A stretch of DNA of 64,000 nucleotides from Cyclaneusma minus (lineage: Eukaryota; Ascomycota; Leotiomycetes; Marthamycetales; Marthamycetaceae). Under the pieces are notes generated by a model, which saw nothing but the letters and a program-made list of their open reading frames with translations, was not told where the DNA came from and made no database searches. Of this stretch, positions 56,390 through 64,000 are shown piece after piece (position 1 is the stretch's first letter; each line of letters opens with the position of its first letter). The position numbers and the translations under genes are program-made. The stretch covers positions 682,001 through 746,000 of the forward strand of contig JAKZHN010000002.1 of the NCBI GenBank assembly GCA_037179335.1, in the 5' to 3' direction.

Positions 56390-57768
56390 AGTGCTCGAAT
56401 CAATACGAGAATCCTGTGCGGCATTGGCGAACAAAGGGCGATGAATTTCGACTACATGAACCACGGCGTTATTGCAATCTTCTCGATGGACTTCTTTTAT
56501 ACCTACACAGCTCGCTGTCTTGGTTCGGATTGTGGAGTTTCCCTAAGACGAGAGACATTTCCAATGACAGACCCAACTTCGGTGCGGCTGCTTCTCCAGA
56601 CGTCTTCCTGAACCTTCTTGGCTGCTGTTTCCACTGGGCGGCAGCACAGCAGTTTATTTATGCTTTTATTGGTTTCGGCCCTTTTACGTCGCAGTATGCA
56701 AACTCTCAGCGAGAAGAATCTCCTTTGTGCGAAAAACGAAGGCGGAACTGAACGTCATACATCCGGCTGGAGGTTCATAGCGATCTGAATAATAGTTCCT
56801 TTCTTTTCTCCGTGTCTCGGTGGGGCAGGTCGTGGCTACCCATGGGCCACATGCTGAAGGACGAGGGCTCAAGGGTGACGGGCCGAGCGAGGAGACATTC
56901 TTCTCTTCTGAACTGTGGCGGCCGGAAGAGAAACCCGGAGTGGGGACTTTCTGGGGAAACCGGGGAGTAGATGCAGAACTAAGGAGTAAATGGAATCGAT
57001 TGAAAACGTATGTGCTGGAAGGTCTGAGATTCGCAACGCGTGAATTATTCTTGGACGTGGATCAACAATTGAAGAAGAGAGATTTCGGCCAATGCTTGGA
57101 AGTTGTTTGGAACATCATCCGTGCTCTCTTTTGTCTCAGCCTCGATCGTGACTCTGCTGCTTCTTTTCAGATAGCCGATGTTACACGCAGTCACTGGCGA
57201 AGGGTGAGATGTTGTGATCTATCACAACAAAGATGATTGAGACAGACAGCTTGGGAGTATTTGGAATCTCTCCTCCTGTCTGAGCGCAGAAGATTAGACT
57301 GTCTTGTATATTTTACTTGTAGGGTTAGGAGGCTGTGCATGTACTTATATCTGGTAATAACCTATAGCAAAGCTTGCAGATTTGCTGTACTTCCACCGTG
57401 CAAGCTGAAGATGCAATGTCAACACTGGAAGCAAACCCAAAGTGGTCGAGTCACTTGGCTCGACTAAGAGACATCGGGCTAAACAAGATGAAATATTGAA
57501 GGATTGATAATAATTGAAGGTTTTGATGACTACAACCATCCAAAACCGCGACGACTTGGGTGGCTCTGACAATCTAGCTCCGATCAGCCAGCCCACCAGC
57601 CTCGTGACCAATCATCAACACTTCAACCAGCTAGTCTATCTACTACTCTACTTGCAGCAAACCCTCTCGTATTTCCACAGACCACAAGAAATCCATTTCA
57701 AATCCGTTGCCAGCTGCTCTCCATCCGTCAGCCGTATTCAACACCAACGAAGCCACAAGCTGTCTGAG
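56390..57768. other. Spacer between G-alpha gene and secreted protein gene
   Basis: 3' flank of the G-alpha gene and promoter of the next gene. An open plus-strand frame at 56820-57236 lacks homology that I can see. Nothing else is supported. Confidence 0.5.
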
Positions 57769-58792
57769 ATGCAGTTGCGACTTTTTACTACATCCTCAAG
57801 AACACTTTTGCACGTTGCATTCGTACTACTGGGCCTAATACATGATGTTTGTGCGCTTGTGACGATCGAAGATATGGAGAAGATTACAGAAACGACGAGG
57901 TTTTGCTGTGAACAGATTCTGGGGGGTGAGTGCGGTGCGGGTGCTGGTGTGGCGGGTATTGGTATTGTAGGAAGTGGGTTGCAGAAAGAACAGCAGGCTG
58001 TGCTTGGTGTTGATGGGGGTTGGGGGGAGGGTGTCGAACATTTACTTGTTTCTGATGGACGGAGTGACGAAGTTTACTTTGCGAGAAATGAGGAGGAGGA
58101 TGATGATGATGGGGAGCGGGAAGATGTAAGTCCTCCCTGTATCCCCTGAATCTGTAGAAACTTAGACACTGACACGGCCTTTCTAGACCGTAGCAGCAGC
58201 ACTTCATTTCCTCGATTCGGCGCTTCTTGACATACTAAACAAGCCTCTCAAGGATGATGACACTCCCGCCCCGACTTCCATTGGCACGGAAGAGCCAAAT
58301 CTCCAAACTGTTCGTCATGCCTCGTTTACTCTTCAACTTCTTACATTCTACACTTTCTCCTAAGTCCTAACTAATCATTTCACGGGTAGTGTCCAGAAAT
58401 TGTCAAAAACTACCATACCTTCCTAGCCACGACAGCGGCTTTCCTCCGCGCCGTCCAAGACGCTCAGCTGCAGCATCGCTGGCCTGCATCCTCGCCTGTC
58501 TATTCCGGTCTCAGCTTTCTGCAGGCTCTTTGGGCTAGTCGTCGTCCTGTGAGATTCCCTTCCTGTCTCTTCCTTTCTCCTGACCCCTCTAACCTTTGTA
58601 TAATGATTCGACATCCATCTAATGATCATACTTTAGAACGAGCAAGATAGGAGCTTTATAGAACAGCAGATGATGTGTTACGGTAAGACGGGCTGTTGGG
58701 GACAGGGTGGGAAGGAGAAGAAGAATGAGGTGCTGAGGAGAGGCGTGGAGGTTGTGGAGTGGATGAATGATGTCTTGGATGGGTTTCTCTGA
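57769..58792 (+). CDS. Putative secreted protein of unknown function
   Basis: I do not recognise this protein. Four exons, 57769-58125, 58187-58309, 58390-58548 and 58637-58792, all joined in phase 0, give 264 residues. The ATG at 57769 starts a signal-peptide-like sequence (LLHVAFVLLGLIHDVCA). After it come a Gly-rich stretch (GGECGAGAGVAGIGIVG), an acidic run (EEEDDDDGERED) encoded partly by GAT repeats, and a more ordered half with helices and Cys (CPEIVKNYHTF, MMCYGKTGCWGQGG). At least six Cys remain after the signal, so disulfides are plausible. An in-frame upstream ATG at 57526 would bury the signal sequence. It could be a small secreted or effector-like protein, but that is inference. 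Confidence 0.65.
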
Positions 58793-59296
58793 GGGAGTGA
58801 GAGGGCACAGTATCTGCAGCCGGCTCATTGTACCCGTGGTCACGAGCTCTGATTTATATATTTAATGGTGACGGAGATAGGGGATAGGCGTCTGCCGGGT
58901 GGTTAAGATCAAGTCGAGCGTGAGGTAGAACCAAAGTAACGGCATATGAATTCATTACCGTGGTCCGTAAGCAAGCCAAGCAGATGACAAGTCCATAAAC
59001 TTGCTGGTGCTCTGCATAGCCTTCGGTTCTTAATCACGCCTCCTTTAACAATTAATAATGGGACATTCTTTGCAACTTTTTGGCCACTAACGAAATATGC
59101 CATAAGGCGTATGTTCTTGCGAGGTATAGTGATCTCCCTAGTTATGCTTCTCTCCCAATCCCCACCACTAAACCCTTGCCGAGTAGAACTATAGTAAGTT
59201 ATCGAACCAGTCCGACCGTGACGCCCTGATATCTGCAAAACCAAAAAACCGCGCATTTATCCCCAGGTATCATGTTCAACCGCCGACCGTGAATGA
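58793..59296. other. Spacer between convergent secreted protein and acyltransferase genes
   Basis: AT-richer 3' flanks of two convergent genes. No gene is seen. Confidence 0.5.
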
Positions 59297-60781
59297 TTAT
59301 GCTCCTTTCCATCCATGCATATCTCCATAAACCGCCACGTTGTAAGCTTTCGCTGCAATGTTCGCAGCTAAGCTGAATGCGGCCAGCACCACGAAGATCT
59401 GGCCTACCTCCCACCAATGCTTCGGCTTTACTTCTGTTTCAATGATCGACGTTGTTGGCTTGACTCCTTTCGCTCCTGTCTGCGACTCATCGTCGAAAAC
59501 TCCAGTCGATGGGAAACACCCGGTCTGCACGTAGGTTTCCATGAGCTCGTCTTTCTCGCGCCAGCGTGCCATAAGCCAGGCGTCAAACTCGGGCTGTGAA
59601 TCTAGGGGTACAGTGGAAATGGCAAAGCGACGCCAGTGTAGGTTTACTGACTTGGGAGGCCGACCCTCAAAGTATGCGGAGCGGAGGGTGAAGAAGTCTT
59701 GACCGAACTTGCCTCGTCTGTATCAAGTCAGTATTTCTGCTGGGCAAGAGAGGTGTAGTTTGATATGAATAAGTACGATCAAAAGATGAGGAGCAACAAG
59801 ACTTACGGAACACCTTCATAAGCCATCGTACAGTCGTATATCCAGTCGACTGTTCCCTTCAGCTCATTCAAGCAGTAAAAGCTGCCTGTACTGCGAGGAA
59901 GCAGTTGGTGCTGCATATCAGCAATTCCTTGCTTCTCAGCCCATTTTGCACTCTTCGCTCTGCCGTTATCCGACAGATTAGTCCCTTCTGGGAATATCAT
60001 GAGCCACATGGGATCCAGACCACTGCTTCCTGACATGGGACCGGAATGGCGTGACTTGAGCTGTTGTAGGCGGTGAGCCAGACGTGGCTTGTCGGTTTCG
60101 AATTTACGAGACATAAAGACGAAGCCATAGAACATCATTCCTTGGCCAATTATTGGCAGGTACTTGAGTGATTCACGGAGGATGATGAAGATGTGGCCGT
60201 GCATGCGGTTTGTGTAGGCTATCCACCAAAGATAGAGCCAATCGAGATAAAGCTGTTAAATGCAGGGGTTAGCCGAGGGTTCTCCTGTCTGCTACAACTG
60301 GGCAAGCCATACCTGGTGGTTTGCTATCATGACCAGCCTCTCTGGGAACATGCATTCCACCCTTCCATCCGCAGTCTTCTTGATTTGTCCGCTCACGCTC
60401 TCATCACCAGAGACTCGAATCAGTGTAGGGCTCCACCACTTTGTCATAGTCGTGATCTGGAGGGCAAAGGATTGCTTCGTCAGGGCCATGTAGGCATAGT
60501 AAAGGTTCCTGTTTATGAAGTATAGGGGCGAGCCTAGAATTTGCGTGACGAAGATACTGGCATGCTGTCAGCTTCGCTCGTAGTCCGCCATCTAGAAGCA
60601 CTTACGTGGTAGCACAGCTGAGGAAGTAGGCGGCGAACAAGATGGAACGCAACAACTGCACGGCATTTCCATGCTTTGCTTCGCCAGCCGGGTGTGAATC
60701 TAAGTCGGCGATCTCCTCTCTTATACGGTTGATCACATTGGGCACGCGGCCTTTGCGATTTTTAAGAGCCTCGGAAGCCAT
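59297..60781 (-). CDS. PlsC-type lysophospholipid acyltransferase (CST26/PSI1, LCLAT1-like)
   Basis: A membrane acyltransferase of the LPLAT/AGPAT superfamily, likely in the endoplasmic reticulum, that adds an acyl chain to a lysophospholipid. The closest families are yeast Cst26/Psi1 and human LCLAT1/AGPAT5. Four exons, 60781-60606, 60556-60313, 60252-59807 and 59717-59297, give 428 residues. The catalytic NHxxxxD motif reads NHQLYLD (His139, Asp144), split by an intron right after NHQ. The substrate-binding motif FPEGTN lies about 75 residues later. Hydrophobic segments occur near 45-75 and near the C-terminus (IFVVLAAFSLAANIAAKAY). The lipid acceptor (phosphatidylinositol or phosphatidic acid precursor) cannot be told from sequence. 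It is divergent from POS5. Confidence 0.9.
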
Positions 60782-61272
60782 GGCATGGATGGCGGGTAGC
60801 TTGAGGTGGAGTATGTAGTCGCGGTTCGATGGGCAGGATGTGAGGCTATGTCGTCGTGATAATGTGTTATATAACTCTCGTGACGTTTTGCCTCGGTCGA
60901 TTCAGAATCTCCAGCCTGTCTGGGCTATCGTTCAAAATTTACTGCAGCATGTCGAAGGACAAAGAGAGCGCTGGGAAAGAGCGTCTCTTGTCGAGGCTTG
61001 GTCTGGTGGTCAGTCGATGGAGTGAGACAATAGTGGGGTTCTATTGAAGTTGAGCCTCTTCACAACATTGAACTTTCAAGCTTTCGCAGCTGCCATGATG
61101 TGACCGTTAAGTACCGTCATATGTTGTCCCTGCAGCCTGCTTCGAATCCCTGTCTCCGGATTTCCCCCTCCACATCCGAGCGGCCGCGTGAGTCTCCGCC
61201 TATTGATGTGGCCAAAGCTCCCCCACAGCCGATCTTTCTCTGTGCTTCGGATTGCGACATTTCCCACGAGCA
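60782..61272. promoter_or_regulatory. Divergent promoter between acyltransferase gene and POS5
   Basis: A 491-bp spacer between two divergent start codons. It contains short open frames only. No distinctive motif is seen. Confidence 0.45.
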
Positions 61273-62633
61273 ATGTTTGCAGCCCGTAAATTTGTATGGC
61301 CGTTCAATTTACAACGGTCCTTTTCCACCACTACAAGCCGGCTAACCGTCCGAGATGCTGCGAAACTGAAAGACCGCATTATTCCAAGCTACAAAGGTGA
61401 ACAGCCAGAAAGCCGAAGCAGAGATCTGCTGTCGTTGCAATGGCCAGAGCCGCCGCAGAACATCCTGATGGTGAAGAAGGATGGAGTGGCAGCTGTGACT
61501 GAGTCTCTGCTGGAATATGCAAGGTATGGCCAGCAACTCCGACTTCATCGAGTTGATTGCAGTCAGCTCACGACCGCAGGCATATACATAGTAATTACGA
61601 CTCGATATCGCTGATCTTCGAACCGCATGTCGCTGCTGAGATTCACGAGTCCCTCTCCTTTCCGATATATACTGCAGATAAGCATGTTATTCCCCAGAAA
61701 GTCGATCTCACCGCAACGCTGGGTGGTGACGGTACAATCCTCCGCGCTTCATCCCTATTCTCCACCACGATCCACGTCCCTCCAATCTTGTCCTTCGGCA
61801 TGGGAACTCTCGGCTTCCTGGGAGAATGGAAGTTCGCAGAATACAAACGCGCCTTTCGCGAAGTCTACATGTCTGGCGCCGAGGCCGGCTCTCCGCTATT
61901 CCGCAACGAAAAGCACCCCCATGTAATCGAAAATACATGTGAGGCTAAACCGCAAGAAAACGGCCTTGAAATTACAGGCTGGTCTTCTATTCGCGGAAAA
62001 TCTATGGGTCCTTCTCGGTCTTCCAAGGTTCTGCTGCGAAATCGTTTAAAAGTTGGTATTTTCTCTGCGGACGGCGATCGCCTGAGTGGTCCCTCCCCAG
62101 GTCCTTCGCATGGCGATATACACGCTATGAATGAAGTGATTATCCATCGGGGCTCAAATCCACATCTGGCTATCATTGAGGTTTTCGTGGGCGGCCGCTT
62201 CTTGACTGAAGCTGTTGCAGATGGGATGATCATCGCAACGCCCACAGGTTCCACAGCCTACTCACTATCATCTGGTGGAAGCATTATCCACCCCCTGGTT
62301 CCGTCATTACTCATGACCCCTATCTGTCCGAGGAGTTTGAGCTTCCGCCCGCTTGTGTTCCCAGCGAACACTCCTCTTACTTTGAGATTAAGTGAGAAGA
62401 ATCGAGGACGGGAGCTGGAAGTTAGTATAGATGGGCAACGCCAGTCTCAGTTCCTTGAATGTGGGATGGAAGTGCGTGTGCTTGGCGAAGATTGCCGGGC
62501 CGAGGATGGGAATTGGTGTGGAGGCGTGCCTTGCGTTATGAGAGGGACAAAGGCTGGTGCTGAGAACGATGATGGATGGGTCGGCGGCTTGAATGGGCTG
62601 TTAAAGTTCAACTACCCGTTTGGCGAGGAGTAA
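61273..62633 (+). CDS. POS5: Mitochondrial NADH kinase (POS5-like)
   Basis: This enzyme phosphorylates NADH (and NAD+) with ATP to supply mitochondrial NADPH for biosynthesis and oxidative defence. Two exons, 61273-61523 and 61580-62633, give 434 residues. An amphipathic Arg/Ser/Thr-rich presequence (MFAARKFVWPFNLQRSFSTT) predicts matrix targeting. The NAD kinase signature GGDGT lies near residue 132. The second family motif reads ATPTGSTAYSLSSGG, and NEVIIHRG precedes it. The C-terminal beta-sandwich contains VSIDGQ. The presequence favours Pos5 over the cytosolic Utr1 type. The start at 61273 is the first ATG with this presequence. It is convergent with LDAH, 115 bp away. Confidence 0.93.
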
Positions 62634-62748
62634 TAGGGAATCGACTTAATGGTACGGTCGTAGGATTATGGGCGTTTACTAGGCCCAGCGGGCGTTGGGA
62701 AAACACTATGGATCTCCATTCTCCGGAAAGACAAGGCAGAAGGGATGT

Positions 62749-63973
62749 CTATGTTGCAGTGCTTCGATTCATGAAGAACGTTGCGTCTGCAATCTCTTGG
62801 ATCCATGCTGCCGTTTTGTCTGCGATAATATCGCTGTGGTCTGTCATGGCATCAGTATTGATCTCCGATGTTTTCTTCTCGCACACAAGAGCGCCTCACC
62901 TATGCAGAAACTATGCGGAACTCCCTCCTTGTCAATCAGCATTTTTGGCCTTGAACTGCTCGAGCCGTCCCCGCCATCTTTCTCTACAGCTCCTCGAGAA
63001 GCAATTAGTGCATCTCTTGTGTGGTCCGCTACCCAGTGGTCCTGTTTTTCACTAATTTAGCCAAAGCTGGCAAATCCATCAGCATCCACCGAGACAAACT
63101 CACCCCTTCTCCAAAATAAAACACCAAATTAGGAACCTCTTTACTCTCTGGGCTGTCCGTGTGCTCGACACCCCAGATGTCCTCATCCCACCTATCGGCA
63201 GTGATAGTCTCGAGCTCATCTTTGGCCATATATCTGCAGGTATCTAGTCAGCATCAATCACCTAGCCAGGCTCATCTACCTAGGCGATCATGAGGCGTGA
63301 TTTGAGAACGAAAAGGGCGAACTCCATACATAGCCTGCAGAATGCCCATCCGACTCCTCAAAAACCCCACCGTGATATCCCTCGCCTGATCCGGCATACC
63401 CGTAACCATTTTCACCACCGGTCTCAGCACGAAATCCGGAAAACACCACAGCAATCCTTTCGCCAGTCCACTAAACACGCCAGGAAAATGTGGAATTCGC
63501 ATTAGCGGTGATGCCTTCCGTCCACTCAGGCTTTGCGCGATTTCAGTAACGGTGGGGAAGAGCAGAATAGCTCCCTTTAGCTTTATGTCTGATGACTTGT
63601 TGACCACTGCTTGCGAACGGAGGACCTCCATGGCTATGTAAGCGCCTACACTGTGTCCGATGAGAACCACGCCGTCGAGTCTGGTAGACGACACTTTTGT
63701 GGTGAGGGCGGCGATGGTGTAGTCGATTTGGTACTGTAAGCCGTAAGGGCCGGAGGCGGAAAGGGGATCGGAGTCTTCGAAGCCGGCAAGGGATTGGCCA
63801 TAGATGTGGTATTGAGGTCGCGAGCCATTGTCGGTGGAGAGATGTTTGCCGAGTGTGGTGAGGAAGGGGGTGTAATAGGCTATTAGACCAGGGTTGCCGG
63901 TTATGAAGAAGATGAGGTATTGGGGACGGGTGGCAGAAAGGGGCGAGGGAGGGAGGCCGATTGATGGAGGCAT
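62749..63973 (-). CDS. LDAH: Lipid droplet-associated hydrolase (LDAH family)
   Basis: An alpha/beta-hydrolase of the LDAH (C2orf43) family, associated with lipid droplets and suggested to act on sterol or neutral lipid esters. Four exons, 63973-63330, 63233-63104, 63041-62900 and 62840-62749, give 335 residues. The oxyanion motif GNPGLIAYY lies near 26-34, and the nucleophile elbow GHSVG places Ser108. The C-terminal family blocks ITADRWDEDIWGVEH and YFGEG-DHWVADHTRD follow, then GVPHSFCI-DHSDIIADK carrying the catalytic His. I rejected an apparent longer first exon ending near 63280 because its phase does not fit; the donor at 63329 restores QAIYMAKDELETI, a family block. A hydrophobic patch around VFSGLAKGLLWCF could mediate droplet binding. 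Confidence 0.9.
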
Positions 63974-64000
63974 TTTGGGAGGGAGATGTGCTTGACGGTT

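Noticed and set aside
63235..63329. LDAH exon 1 extended to a GTAGAT donor near 63279
   Set aside because: Its phase does not match exon 2. The GTATGG donor at 63329 gives the right phase and restores a conserved family block.

Overview
The window is nuclear DNA from a filamentous ascomycete (Pezizomycotina). Three things show this. Most genes are split by short 50-100 nt introns with fungal GTAAGT / CTRAC / YAG signals. The proteins are fungal types, including a fused pentafunctional AROM enzyme, a STE12 factor with added C2H2 zinc fingers, and a group I G-alpha ending in CGLI. Intergenic spacing is about 0.2-5.5 kb. I cannot fix the class; the proteins would fit Dothideomycetes, Eurotiomycetes or Leotiomycetes. 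All exon models were built by hand, and every multi-exon model joins to a complete open frame (coding sums divisible by 3).

Layout. 1-4.7 kb: ARO1, cut at the window edge. 6.7-12.4 kb: the divergent pair URB2 (nucleolar 60S assembly) and KTI12 (Elongator regulator). 12.7-18.2 kb: an alpha/beta-hydrolase, an amidase-signature enzyme and an ALKBH1-type dioxygenase, all on the minus strand. 18.7-24.2 kb: SFI1 (spindle pole body) and an unrecognised 651-residue protein. 24.6-26.7 kb: divergent HIS6 and FAF1 (40S assembly). 26.7-32.2 kb: a gene-poor 5.5 kb stretch leading to STE12. 35.7-42.2 kb: complex I subunit B12/NDUFB3, CAF1/POP2 deadenylase, RPS24 and an EFM3/FAM86-type lysine methyltransferase. 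42.2-44.7 kb: a sparse island with one orphan ORF and a 5S rRNA gene. 44.7-51.5 kb: an MFS transporter, a membrane J-protein and BZZ1 (F-BAR/C1/SH3). 51.5-55.1 kb: a long gene-poor stretch before the G-alpha gene. 57.8-64 kb: a putative secreted protein, a PlsC-type acyltransferase, POS5 (mitochondrial NADH kinase) and LDAH (lipid droplet hydrolase).

Functionally this is ordinary core genome: amino acid synthesis (ARO1, HIS6), ribosome and translation factors (URB2, FAF1, RPS24, 5S rRNA, KTI12, EFM3), signalling (G-alpha and STE12, which in fungi act in related mating and development pathways), and lipid or redox enzymes. I see no biosynthetic cluster, mobile element, CRISPR, tRNA or virus-like sequence, and no convincing undescribed system.

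The points most worth a second look are small-scale: a catalytic Glu-to-Gln change in CAF1, two GC-AG introns, two stop-free introns of 3n length, unusually tiny exons, a palindromic 16-bp tandem repeat upstream of the amidase, an intron splitting a STE12 zinc finger, and the two long gene-poor upstream regions.
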